This document shows, piece by piece, positions 46,789-55,919 of a DNA stretch of 64,000 nt (its first letter is position 1; the number at the start of each line of letters is the position of its first letter). Source of the DNA: JAGRGG01 sp965217265 (lineage in GTDB: Bacteria; Pseudomonadota; Alphaproteobacteria; Geminicoccales; Geminicoccaceae); NCBI GenBank assembly GCA_965217265.1, contig CBDCHP010000018.1, forward strand, positions 1,108,133 to 1,172,132, read 5' to 3'. The position numbers were made by a program, and so were the translations under genes. The notes under the pieces were generated by a model that had not been told where the DNA came from, ran no database searches, and worked only from the letters and a program-made list of their open reading frames with translations.

Positions 46789-48552
46789 TTGCGCCACCGC
46801 CTCGCACCAATGCTCTTCGCCTGCGCCCTGGCCTCTCCGGCCGCCGCCCAGGGCGACGACGTCGAGATCGTCGCCCACGTCCTCCAGCCGCAGCCGAGCG
46901 AGCCGGCGCTCGATCGCATCAAGGCGCCGGACGGCTTCGAGGTCTCTGTCTTCGCCGAGGACCTGATCAACCCGCGGATGATGGTCGTGCGCGACGACGG
47001 CACGGTCTACGTCTCGCGGCGCGACGTCGGCGACGTCGTCATGCTGAAAGACACCGACGGCGACGGCAGGGCGGACAGGCGGCAGACGGTGCTCAGCCGG
47101 CCGAACCTGCACGGCCTCGCGATCGACGGCGACACGATGTACCTCGCCACGATCAAGGAGATCTACAAGGCCGAGATCGACGCGGACGGGACTTTGAGCG
47201 ATCCGGTCCGGATCATCGACGATCTGCCGGACGCGGGCCAGCACCCCAACCGCACCGTCGTCGTCGGGCCGGACGACATGCTCTACATTCAAGCCGGCAG
47301 CACCTGCAACGCCTGCGCCGAGAACAACCCCGAGAACGCGACCATTTTGCAGGCGAAGCCCGACGGCTCGTCGCGCAAGGTGTTCGCCTCGGGCCTGCGC
47401 AACACGATCGGCTTCGCCTTCGAGCCGGGCACGGGCGTTCTCTACGGCGCCGACCACGGCATCGACTGGCTGGGCGACGACGAGCAGCACGAGGAGTTCA
47501 ACCGCATTAAGGAGGGCAAGCGCTACGGCTGGCCCTACATCTACGCTGACGGGAAGCAGAACCCGGCCGACGAGCCGCCCAAGGGCATCTCGATGGACCA
47601 GTGGGCCAGGATGAGCGAGGAGCCCGTCCTCCTCTACACGCCGCACGCGGCGCCGATGCAGATGGCGTTCTACCAGGGCACGGGCTTTCCCGAAGAATAC
47701 CAAGGCGACGCCCTCATCGCCATGCGCGGCTCGTGGAACAGGAAGCCGCCGTCCGGCTACGAGATCGTCCGGGTCGACTTCGAGAACGGCGAACCGAAGG
47801 CGATCGAGCCGTTCGTCACCGGCTTTGCTTGGCAGGACGGCGACGCATGGCGTCAGATGGGCCGCCTGTGCGGGCTCGCCGTGATGCCGGACGGCTCGAT
47901 GCTGTTCAGCGACGACGAGAACGGCGTCGTCTACCGCGTCGCCTACACCGGCGGCGGCACCGAGGCCGAGGCCAGCCCGACGCAGAACCGGGCGAAGGCG
48001 GACACGAACGCGGCCGCGACGCCGCAGGAGACGCCGCAGAAGCTGGCGCTCGCGATCCTGGAGGGGGACGGGGCGTCGAACGGTCTCGACGTAACGTCGA
48101 GCGCCTTCGAAGACGGCGCCAAGATCCCGCCGACCTTCGCCCAGGTCGGGCAGGACATCTCGCCGCCGCTCGCCTGGAAGGCGGGGCCGAAAGGAACCCG
48201 CTCCTACGCCGTCCTGCTCGAAGACCCGGACGCGCCAGAGCCGACGCCTTACGTCCACTGGCTCGCCTGGAACATCCCGGCCGACGTCACCTCCTTGCGC
48301 GAGGGCGTGCCCGGCACGCCGAAGCTGCAACTGCCGGACGGCATGGTGCAGGGCCAGAACTCGAAGGGCACCATCGGCTACGTCGGCATGAAGCCGCCGC
48401 CCGGCGAGACCCACACCTATCACGCGCAGGTGCTGGCGCTCGACACGGTGCTCGACGTCCCGCCCGGCGGCGGCCGCAAGCAGGTGCTCGACGCGCTCGA
48501 GGGCCACGTCCTGGCGACGGGCGACCTCGCCGGCACCTTCTCCAGCCCCTGA
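46789..48552 (+). CDS. PQQ-type sugar dehydrogenase fused to a YbhB/PEBP domain
   Basis: 587 residues from a TTG at 46789 with AAAAAGGG eight bases upstream; this start gives a clean signal peptide (RLAPMLFACALASPAAAQG). Residues 25-400 form a six-bladed propeller of the soluble PQQ glucose dehydrogenase/sorbosone dehydrogenase type (FAEDLINPRMMVVRDDGTVYV, GLRNTIGFAFEPGTG). From about residue 425 a phosphatidylethanolamine-binding (YbhB/YbcL) domain follows (ISPPLAWKAGPKGTRSYAV, LEDPDAPEPTPYVHWLAWNI). The fusion suggests an exported enzyme with a ligand-binding module. ATGs at 46741 and 46810 are alternative starts. Confidence 0.88.
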   Translation: MRHRLAPMLFACALASPAAAQGDDVEIVAHVLQPQPSEPALDRIKAPDGFEVSVFAEDLINPRMMVVRDDGTVYVSRRDVGDVVMLKDTDGDGRADRRQTVLSRPNLHGLAIDGDTMYLATIKEIYKAEIDADGTLSDPVRIIDDLPDAGQHPNRTVVVGPDDMLYIQAGSTCNACAENNPENATILQAKPDGSSRKVFASGLRNTIGFAFEPGTGVLYGADHGIDWLGDDEQHEEFNRIKEGKRYGWPYIYADGKQNPADEPPKGISMDQWARMSEEPVLLYTPHAAPMQMAFYQGTGFPEEYQGDALIAMRGSWNRKPPSGYEIVRVDFENGEPKAIEPFVTGFAWQDGDAWRQMGRLCGLAVMPDGSMLFSDDENGVVYRVAYTGGGTEAEASPTQNRAKADTNAAATPQETPQKLALAILEGDGASNGLDVTSSAFEDGAKIPPTFAQVGQDISPPLAWKAGPKGTRSYAVLLEDPDAPEPTPYVHWLAWNIPADVTSLREGVPGTPKLQLPDGMVQGQNSKGTIGYVGMKPPPGETHTYHAQVLALDTVLDVPPGGGRKQVLDALEGHVLATGDLAGTFSSP

Positions 48553-48579
48553 CCACAAAACCTCGAAAGGAAACGCCCC

Positions 48580-49800
48580 ATGAAAGCCGTCGTGTTCCAC
48601 GGCGTCGGCGACATCCGCCTCGACGGCGTGCCCGAGCCCGAGATCCAAGAGCCGACCGACGCCATCGTCCGCCTGACGGCGAGCGCCATCTGCGGCACCG
48701 ATTTGCACATGATCCGCGGCACCATGCCCGGCATGCGGCCCGGCACCATCCTCGGCCACGAGGGGGTGGGCGTCGTCGAGGAGGTCGGCAACAACGTGCG
48801 CAACCTCAAGCGCGGCGACCGGGTGGTGATCCCGTCGACGATCGGTTGCGGCTCGTGCGGCTACTGCCGCTCGGGCTACTTCGCCCAGTGCGACGAGGCC
48901 AACCCGAACGGCCCCCAGGCCGGCACCGCCTTCTTCGGCGGACCGGCGCCGACCGGCCCCTTCAACGGCCTCCAGGCCGAGTACGCCCGCGTGCCCTACG
49001 CCAACGCCGGCCTCGTCAAGCTGCCGGGCGGCGTCTCGGACGACCAAGCGATCCTGCTCTCCGACATCTACCCGACCGGCTACTTCGGCGCCCACATCGC
49101 CGAGATCCGCCCCGGCGACGTGGTCGTGGTCTGGGGCTGCGGCCCCGTTGGCCTCTTCGCCATCATCAGCGCCCGGCAGTTCGGCGCGTCGCGGATCATC
49201 GCCGTCGACGGCCACCAGGACCGGCTCGACAAGGCGCGTGATCTCGGCGCCGAGACGGTCAACTTCAACGAGGAAGACCCGGTCGAGGCGATCATGGCCC
49301 TCACCAACGGCATCGGCGCCGACCGGGCGATCGACGCCGTCGGCGTCGACAGCGAGCGCCCGAAAGAAGGCCCGGCCGGACAGGCCTTACAGGAGCAGGC
49401 GGCGCGCTTCGAGCAGGAGCGCTCGGCAATCGTGGGGCAGAGCGGCCAGAAGGGCGAGAGCTGGAAGCCGGGCGACGCGCCCTCGCTGGCCGCCACCTGG
49501 GCGATCCGCGGCCTCGCCAAGGCCGGCACGCTCTCGATCATCGGCGTCTACCCGCAGACCGACCGGTTCTTTCCGATCGGCGAGGCGATGCAGCGCAACG
49601 TCTCGATCAACATGGGCAACTGCAACCACCGCCGCTACCTGCCCGATCTCGTGCGCATGGTGCAAAGCGGCCAAGTCGAGCCGACGCAGGTCCTCTCGCA
49701 GCAAGAGCCGATGCTGGACGCGATCGAGGCCTACAAGGTGTTCGACCAGCGCCAGAGCGGCTGGATCAAGGTCGAGCTGCTGCCGCAAGCGCGGGCTTGA
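48580..49800 (+). CDS. Zinc-dependent dehydrogenase, glutathione-independent formaldehyde dehydrogenase-like
   Basis: 406 residues from ATG at 48580. Catalytic zinc site ICGTDLHMIRG and GHEGVGVVEEVG, structural cysteines CGSCGYCRSGYFAQC, then the long insert (WGCGPVGLFAI, DAVGVDSERPKEGP) typical of the FdhA/threonine-like branch. It probably oxidises formaldehyde or another aldehyde or alcohol with NAD. Downstream of the sugar dehydrogenase by 27 bases, so likely one operon with it and the UDG-family gene. Confidence 0.9.
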   Translation: MKAVVFHGVGDIRLDGVPEPEIQEPTDAIVRLTASAICGTDLHMIRGTMPGMRPGTILGHEGVGVVEEVGNNVRNLKRGDRVVIPSTIGCGSCGYCRSGYFAQCDEANPNGPQAGTAFFGGPAPTGPFNGLQAEYARVPYANAGLVKLPGGVSDDQAILLSDIYPTGYFGAHIAEIRPGDVVVVWGCGPVGLFAIISARQFGASRIIAVDGHQDRLDKARDLGAETVNFNEEDPVEAIMALTNGIGADRAIDAVGVDSERPKEGPAGQALQEQAARFEQERSAIVGQSGQKGESWKPGDAPSLAATWAIRGLAKAGTLSIIGVYPQTDRFFPIGEAMQRNVSINMGNCNHRRYLPDLVRMVQSGQVEPTQVLSQQEPMLDAIEAYKVFDQRQSGWIKVELLPQARA

Positions 49801-50417
49801 GGCGGGCGACGGTCGGCAAGCGTCGGGCGACGCTTGCCGACCCCGCCGTCCTGGCGGCACGGCTAGACGCTCTCGACGCGCCGAAGATGACGGCATTGAA
49901 CCGTTTCGTCGCCAAACTGCGTGCCGTCCACGGCCGGGTGCCGCACGTCGACCCGTTCGACGGCGGCACGGCGGCACGGCTGCTGATCTTGTTGGAGAGC
50001 CCCGGCCCGACCATGCCGGACGTGGGCTTCGTCTCGCGCGACAACCCGACCGGGACCGGCGCCAACCTGACCCGCTTCCTGGCCGAGGCCGGCATCGATC
50101 GCGGCGAAACCGTGATCTGGAACGCGGTCCCTTGGATCATCCACGCGCCCGGCGCCAAGAACCGCGCCCCGAACCGGGCCGAGATCGCGGCCGGGCTTGC
50201 CGTCCTGCCGCCGTTCCTCGACCTGCTGCCCAAGCTGAAGGCGGCCGTGCTCGCCGGCCGGGTGGCGGGGCAGGCGGCGCCGGCGATCGAGGCGGCATGC
50301 CCGAACCTCCCCGTCTTTCCCATGCCGCACCCGAGCCCGACCTACGTCTGCACCAGCCCCGAGGTGCCGGCGCGCATCCAAGCCGCGCTCAAGGCGGCGC
50401 GGGGGGTGCTAAGATGA
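49797..50417 (+). CDS. Uracil-DNA glycosylase superfamily protein
   Basis: 206 residues from a TTG at 49797 that overlaps the previous TGA; ATG at 49887 is an alternative. The family stretches are LLILLESPGPTMPDVGF, SRDNPTGTGANLTRFL and the C-terminal MPHPSP, placing it near the UDG type often annotated as uracil-DNA glycosylase-like. It may act in base-excision repair, though key residues differ from classical Ung. Its TGA is the first codon of repeat copy G. Confidence 0.85.
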   Translation: MRRATVGKRRATLADPAVLAARLDALDAPKMTALNRFVAKLRAVHGRVPHVDPFDGGTAARLLILLESPGPTMPDVGFVSRDNPTGTGANLTRFLAEAGIDRGETVIWNAVPWIIHAPGAKNRAPNRAEIAAGLAVLPPFLDLLPKLKAAVLAGRVAGQAAPAIEAACPNLPVFPMPHPSPTYVCTSPEVPARIQAALKAARGVLR

Positions 50418-50568
50418 ACGCTTCGCGTGCGCTGACGCGGCGGTCTTCTTTTTTCTCTTTTTATCTTTCTCCGAGGCTGGCCCTCGGCGTTGCGGCCAGT
50501 CTCCTGCGTTAACACTGGCAAAAAGAAAGAGAAAAAGCCCGCGCGGCGAGCGCACGCTTTAGCGTTCA
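50415..50568. repeat. Stop-codon-anchored palindromic repeat (copy G)
   Basis: Between convergent genes. The left end holds the TGA of the UDG-family gene; on the right, the stop of the reductase gene (TAA, 50559-50561) lies within the arm GAACGCTAAAGCG, so the element encodes its last residues. Core in the same orientation as copy F (CTGGCCCTCGGCG, GTTAACACTGGC). Confidence 0.8.
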
Positions 50569-52186
50569 TTCAAAAACTTGTGCACGGCCGAGACGACGAC
50601 CGAGCCCTCGCCGACGGCGGACGCGACGCGTTTGACCGAGCTCGAGCGGATGTCGCCCACGGCGTAGACGCCGGGCCGTGAGGTGACGAACGGGTCGCCG
50701 CCGTGCCCGGTCAGGACGAAGCCCTTGTCGTCGAGGTCGACGACGCCGTTCAGCCAGCCGGTGTTGGGTGCGGCGCCGATCATGGTGAACAGGGCGCGCG
50801 ACGGGAGCCGCGTCTCCTCGCCGGTGGCGACGTTGCGCGGCGTGACGGCCTCCAGCGCCTCGCCGCCGTGCAGGCCCGCGACCTCGGTCTGCGTCCACAG
50901 GCGGATGCGCGGGTCGTCGTGGATGCGCTCGCTCAGGTAGGACGACATGGTCTCGGCCAGCCCCTCGCCGCGCACGAGGATGTGGGTGCGGCGCGCGTGG
51001 CGCGAGAGGAACATGGCGGCCTGGCCGGCCGAGTTGCCGCCGCCGACGATGACGGCGTTCGTTCCGGCGCAAAAGCGCGCCTCCAACTCGGTCGCGGCGT
51101 AGTAGACCCCCGCCCCCTCGAAGTCCTCCAGCCGCTCCAGCGGCAGCTTGCGATACTGCACGCCGTTGGCGAGCACCACCGCCCGTGCCCGGGCGCACGA
51201 GCCGTCGTCGAGGTCGAGTTCGAAGCCGCCGTCGGCTCGGCGCAGGCCCACGGCCCGGCGCGGCACGGTGAGCCGCGCGCCGAACTTCACCGCCTGGATC
51301 TCGCCCTGAAAGTCGAGTTCGGTGCCGGAGACGCCGGTGGAGAAGCCCAGGTAGTTCTCGATGCGCGAGGACGTTCCGGCCTGACCGCCGATCGCGGTGT
51401 CCTCGACGACGAGGGTCGCGAGCCCTTCCGAGGCGCCGTAGACCGAGGCGGCGGGGCCGGCGCCGACGACGGCGAGGTCGAAGACCTCGTCCTTGTTCAC
51501 CGCGAGGTCCATGCCGATCGCGGCGGCGACGGCGCGCGTCGCGGGCTCGACCAGCACCCGGGAATTTCCGGTGACGACGGCGGTGCCGTCGGGCGGCAGG
51601 TCGCAGGACGCGCTCAAATCCGCCACAACCTTGGCGTCGGCGCGGTCGACGAAGCGGTGCGGATACGGTTGCGGCCGGCGAATTCGAGCAGGCGCACCGC
51701 GCTCGGATCCGACTCGCGGCCCACGATCGTCAGCCCGCCCTCGTTCCACTCAAGCAGCAGCCGCCGCCGCCGGGTGGCGAACGCGGTGACGATGGCGTCG
51801 CCGATCTCGGGCACGGTCGCCACCAGCCCGCGAACCTCGGCCTGGGGCACGACGATCACCCGGCCGCGCTCGGCGGCGACGCCGGCGAAAAACGTGCCCT
51901 GGCCCATCAGCATGCCAAGTTCGCCGACGAAGCCCGGTGCCTGGATCGTCACGACGGTCCGATCGCCGTTGCGGTCGACGACGCGCACCGAGCCGCGCTC
52001 GACGTAAACGAGGTCGTAGCCCGCTTGTCCGACCTCGAACAGCACGTCGCCGGCCTCGACGTCGCGCTCGGCGCCGGCCTCGCGCAGCCGCTCGACGATC
52101 TTGGGCGGGATCTCCGGCCACGCGATGCGTTCCAACTCGGAGCGGGGCCTGGAAGCGGTGCCCAGGTTGGTTCGCCCCTCGACCAT
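50559..52186 (-). pseudogene. Cyclic-nucleotide-binding/thioredoxin-reductase-like protein, one frameshift
   Basis: N-terminal cNMP-binding domain from ATG at 52186 (LREAGAERDVEAGDVLFEVG, FVGELGMLMGQG) and C-terminal FAD/NAD reductase domain (FDLAVVGAGPAASVYGASEG, AVIVGGGNSAGQAA, GVYAVGDIRSSSVKRVA). A single missing C near 51660 (after LLEFAGRNRI) breaks the frame. The usual CxxC of thioredoxin reductases is absent (YYAATELEARFC), as in other members of this fused family. Likely a redox protein controlled by a nucleotide signal. May be an assembly error rather than a dead gene. Confidence 0.8.
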
Positions 52187-52538
52187 CGTCGTTTCCCCCG
52201 GCGTGCGCACCCGGTGCCAAAGCGTTCTCAAGCGGGCCGCACGATCAGATATGGCAAGATATCAAGACGATGCGGCCCGCACGGGTGGAGAATTCATACG
52301 GGCCACACCGGGGGATCTATCGTCCGCCCGCTGCGGGCCAAGGGGTGCGAGTGATCGCGACGGATTTCGTCGAAGGTCGATCGGCGACGCGGGGCGCACG
52401 CCGGCGCTCGTTTAGGCCCTACGATCGTGGGACTGGATCGGCGGTTTCTTGCCGCCGCGCGGGGCGCTGGAACGGGCGCCCCGGCTAGAAACGGGCGAGA
52501 GGATGAAAAGCCTAACCTCCGCCGCGCCGGCTTCGGGA
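52187..52538. other. Gap with a small hairpin
   Basis: 352 bases upstream of the reductase gene. I see no gene. A GGGGCGC/GCGCCCC hairpin with an 8-base loop lies at 52461-52482, downstream of the PRC-barrel gene; it lacks a T tract, so its role as a terminator is weak. Confidence 0.4.
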
Positions 52539-52910
52539 TCAGTCGTCCCACGTCGGCAGGTTTTGGATGTCGTCTTTCGACATATCGACCTGGATCTGAT
52601 CGTTCTCCAGCTTGACCTGATCCAGGGGGATGATCGCGTTGTGGTCGCCGACGCCGAGGAAGCCGCCGACCTCGACGGCGAGCGCCATCGGTCCGCCGTC
52701 CGACGTGCCGAGAACCTCGTCGACTTCGCCCACCTTGTCGCCGTTCGCGTCGACGACCGTCATGTCCTCGATGGCGTCGATCGACAGGTTGAAAGATTCG
52801 ACGATCTGATCGCCCGTATCCAGCTCGGTGTAGTCGGACGCTTGCTGCGCCTGCGCCGAAGCCGCGAGGGCAACGATCGAGGCGGCGGTAAACAATACTC
52901 TCACGGGCAT
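52539..52910 (-). CDS. PRC-barrel domain protein, exported
   Basis: 123 residues from ATG at 52910. Signal peptide MPVRVLFTAASIVALAASAQA, then the PRC-barrel strand pattern (IEDMTVVDANGDKVGEVDEVL, ALAVEVGGFLGVGDHNAII). Such small exported PRC-barrel proteins are common in alphaproteobacteria; the role is unknown. Separated from gspD by 47 bases in the same direction. Confidence 0.9.
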   Translation of the reverse strand: MPVRVLFTAASIVALAASAQAQQASDYTELDTGDQIVESFNLSIDAIEDMTVVDANGDKVGEVDEVLGTSDGGPMALAVEVGGFLGVGDHNAIIPLDQVKLENDQIQVDMSKDDIQNLPTWDD

Positions 52911-52957
52911 TCCTTTTGCTTTAAAGTGAATAGATTGCGCTCGTTTGGAACACGCTG

Positions 52958-55426
52958 CTAGCGGCCCGGTTCCGCGGATTCTGCCGGGGTCCAAGGGCGA
53001 TAGCGAACACCGTCGCGGTAATCGAAGGAACGTTCTGGGGCGGCGCTCGCGTCCTGGGCCGGCCTCGGCGGCAGGGGCTGGCTGCGCACGCCGGGCGTCG
53101 GCTCGATCGCGGCCGGCGGGAGCGGGGCGGGCCGCGGCGCCGTGCCCTCCAGCACCGGGTCGCCCGGCAGCGTGATCGGCCGGTCGTCGTTGACGGCGGG
53201 CGGTTCGACGTAGCCCACAGGCCGGAGCGAGCGCATCCGGGAGCGCAGCTCCTCGCTGACGTCGCGGGCGTCGGCCGCGTTGCGCACGATCCTGGGCGTC
53301 AAGAAGACGATCAGTTCGGTGCGCCCCGCAGTGCGGTCGTTCGAGCGGAACAGGTTGCCCAAGACCGGGATGTCGCCCAGAAGGGGTATCTTGTTCTGGG
53401 TCAGGTTCTCGCTGTCCTGGATCAGGCCGCCCAGGACGACGGTCTGGTTCGAGAGGATGTTGACCTCGGAGGTGATCCGCCGCTGGGTAAAAGTCGGGCT
53501 GTCGACAGCCGAGATCGCCGCCTCGTCGACCCGGCTGACCTCCTGGCCGATCTCCAAGGAGACGTTGTCGTTGGAGGAGATGCGCGGCCGGACCTTCAAG
53601 ATGACGCCGGTTTCGCGGTACTCGATGTTGTTGAGCACGGGGGCGTCGAGATCGTCGATGCTCTGCGCCACGCGGGTCACGATCGGCACCTCGCTGCCGA
53701 CCGAGAGCGTGGCGAGGCGGTTGTCCTGCACCACGACCGAGGGCGAGGAGAGAACGCGCACGTCGGTGACGCGGGCGAGCGCGTCGATCGCGACGGTGAC
53801 GTCGCCGCCCTGGTAGAGGAAATTGAAGCCGGGCAGCCGGGCCAATGGGTTCAACAGGGCGGAGCCGATGCCCACCGCGCCGCTGGCTGCCGTGGTGTTG
53901 AAGCCGGCTTGAACGTCGCCCGACTCCAAGAAGTACTGCACGCCGTAGCGCAACTGATCGTTCAAGATGACCTCGGCGATGGTCGCCTCGATCAGGACCT
54001 GCAAGGGGGCCGTGTCGAGCCGGCGCAACGTCGCCTCGATCAGCTCGTAGGCGCGCGGCGTCGCGCGTACCAGGAGCGAGTTGTTGCGCGGGTTGGCGAC
54101 GATCCGCACCGGCCCGAGATCGCCCAAGGGGCCGCCGGTCGAGAGGTTGGCGTTGTAGGCGGCACCCCCGGCCTGATCGCGGTTCTCGTCGGTCGTGCCG
54201 TCGAGGTTCTCGGAGAAGTTGCCCTCCTCGTCGAGAAAGGCGCTCGGCGGCGCGCCCTCCTCGCCCAGGCCCTGCCCGCCGAGGCCGAGCCCGCTCGTGT
54301 CGCGTGCGGCGCTGCCGAAGCCGTCCCCCGCCGCGTCCGCGATTGGCTCGTCGCTCAGCGACTGCGCCAAGATACGCGCCACCTCGTTCGCCGGCGCGTG
54401 CTGCAACTGGTAGACGAAGAATTGGATGCCCTGCTGGCTGCCGCGGTCCAGCCGCTCGACCCAGCGCGCGACCTCGCGGATCTGGTCTTGCCCCTGCGCC
54501 ACCGCGAGCACGGCGTTGAGGCGCGCGACCGGCAGGAAGCGGATCGTGCCGGCGCCGAGGTCGGGGGCGGCGAGCGGCGTGAACAGGGACTCCAGTTCGG
54601 GGACGAGCGCTTCGGGCGTCGCGTTCGCCAGCGGGAAGATGCCGACCGAGCGTCCCGCCATCCAGTTGACGTCGAGGTCGCGCAGCGTTTCGAGCACGTT
54701 CTGGCGCTCGGCGCCCGAGCCCGCGAACAAGAGCAGGTTGCGCGCCTCATCGATGCGGATCTGCTCGGGCTGGCCGACCAGCGGCTGGATGAACTGGGCC
54801 GCGTTCGAGGCCGAGATGTAGTCGAGCGGGACGATGGTGACGCCCGAACCCGGTCCCGCCTCGGGCAAGCCCCCGGCCAGCCCCGCGACCGCCGCCCCGC
54901 CGGTGACGACCTCCTCGGCGAGGCGCACGGCATAAGCGTTGTCGCCCAGGCTCACCAGCGTGCCGCCGTTGATGGCGAGGATGCTCTCCAAGACGCGCAG
55001 CAGTTCGGCGTCGCTCAAGGCGCCGGCGGAGTTCAGCACGACCTCGCCGCCGAGCGCCGGGTCGATGGTGTAGGTGGCGCCCAGGATGTCGCCTAAGATG
55101 ACCCGCACCACCTCGCGCACGTCGGCGCCGTCGAAATTGACCTGCGTCCCGTCGGCCTGGCGCTGCGCTTGCGCGCGTCCGCCGCCCGTCGGGCCGACTT
55201 GCTGTCGGCCGTAGTAGGTTTCGCCGGGAAACGCGGCCTCAGGCCTGCCGCCCTCGATCTGACCGAGTTCGACGGGCTGTCCGACCGGTGCCCCTGGCGG
55301 CACCCCGAACGAAACGTCGCCGATCGCCTCGCCGATGCCCGAGTGCGGCTCGGGCGCCGGTCCGCAGGCCGCGAGCGCCAGCAGGGCCAGGACGAGGATC
55401 TGGCTTGGGAACCTTGGGCAGCGCAT
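52958..55426 (-). CDS. gspD: Type II secretion system secretin
   Basis: 822 residues from ATG at 55426, lipoprotein signal (ALLALAACGPAPE). N0 domain (VREVVRVILGDILGATYTID), N1-N3 domains with EVARILAQSL and ARNNSLLVRATPRAYELIE like sequence, and the secretin core (VLSSPSVVVQDNRLATLSVG, RETGVILKVRPRISSNDNVS, LGDIPVLGNLFRSNDRTAG). It forms the outer-membrane pore of type II secretion. No other gsp gene is in the window, so the rest of the system would be elsewhere. Confidence 0.94.
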   Translation of the reverse strand: MRCPRFPSQILVLALLALAACGPAPEPHSGIGEAIGDVSFGVPPGAPVGQPVELGQIEGGRPEAAFPGETYYGRQQVGPTGGGRAQAQRQADGTQVNFDGADVREVVRVILGDILGATYTIDPALGGEVVLNSAGALSDAELLRVLESILAINGGTLVSLGDNAYAVRLAEEVVTGGAAVAGLAGGLPEAGPGSGVTIVPLDYISASNAAQFIQPLVGQPEQIRIDEARNLLLFAGSGAERQNVLETLRDLDVNWMAGRSVGIFPLANATPEALVPELESLFTPLAAPDLGAGTIRFLPVARLNAVLAVAQGQDQIREVARWVERLDRGSQQGIQFFVYQLQHAPANEVARILAQSLSDEPIADAAGDGFGSAARDTSGLGLGGQGLGEEGAPPSAFLDEEGNFSENLDGTTDENRDQAGGAAYNANLSTGGPLGDLGPVRIVANPRNNSLLVRATPRAYELIEATLRRLDTAPLQVLIEATIAEVILNDQLRYGVQYFLESGDVQAGFNTTAASGAVGIGSALLNPLARLPGFNFLYQGGDVTVAIDALARVTDVRVLSSPSVVVQDNRLATLSVGSEVPIVTRVAQSIDDLDAPVLNNIEYRETGVILKVRPRISSNDNVSLEIGQEVSRVDEAAISAVDSPTFTQRRITSEVNILSNQTVVLGGLIQDSENLTQNKIPLLGDIPVLGNLFRSNDRTAGRTELIVFLTPRIVRNAADARDVSEELRSRMRSLRPVGYVEPPAVNDDRPITLPGDPVLEGTAPRPAPLPPAAIEPTPGVRSQPLPPRPAQDASAAPERSFDYRDGVRYRPWTPAESAEPGR

Positions 55427-55919
55427 GGGAGGGCCTTTTCTCGACTCGTGGCGGCGTTATCGTTTCTGGCGAGGCGACGCGGTCAACGCCGTGGGCGGGG
55501 GTTCTACAGCCGCCGCAGCCGAGCGACAACCGGCCCCTGCGCCGGCCGCGTCCTTCCGCTACGCGTCGAGCGACGGCTTTATACTTGTGGTTATTGTGAT
55601 GTCGGGTGAGACAAACGCTCAAGTCGGAAAAAGGCGGGCGCGAAAAAATTCTGGCCGGCGTCAACGAAACCGTAACGATTTTCGGGTTATATCTACACCG
55701 ATAAAAGGTTGACATTGTACGTTGCGCTGTAGATGTTTCGGCCCGGCGGCGAAAACAACAGCAACAAGCCTGTCAATCGTTCTAACCACGGGTTTCATCG
55801 ACGCGAGAGCTGTATTCCATTTTCTAACAGTTGTGGAAGAGGTCGAGGATGTCGGGGCGGCGGGGCGGTCCGTGGCGGCATCGCCCGCGTCTGCCCGAAA
55901 AGCCTCCAATGGAAACCTG
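55427..55919. other. Gap between divergent gspD and the secreted protein gene
   Basis: 493 bases, with an AT-richer middle (about 55600-55830) where promoters for both directions may lie; a TTGACA occurs near 55707 but no good partner -10 box is placed at the right spacing. I see no gene. Confidence 0.35.

Noticed and set aside
46239..49215. Very long minus-strand frame through the sugar dehydrogenase and FDH-like genes
   Set aside because: Only its last part (45619-46113) is a real gene; the rest is antisense of two clear plus-strand genes.
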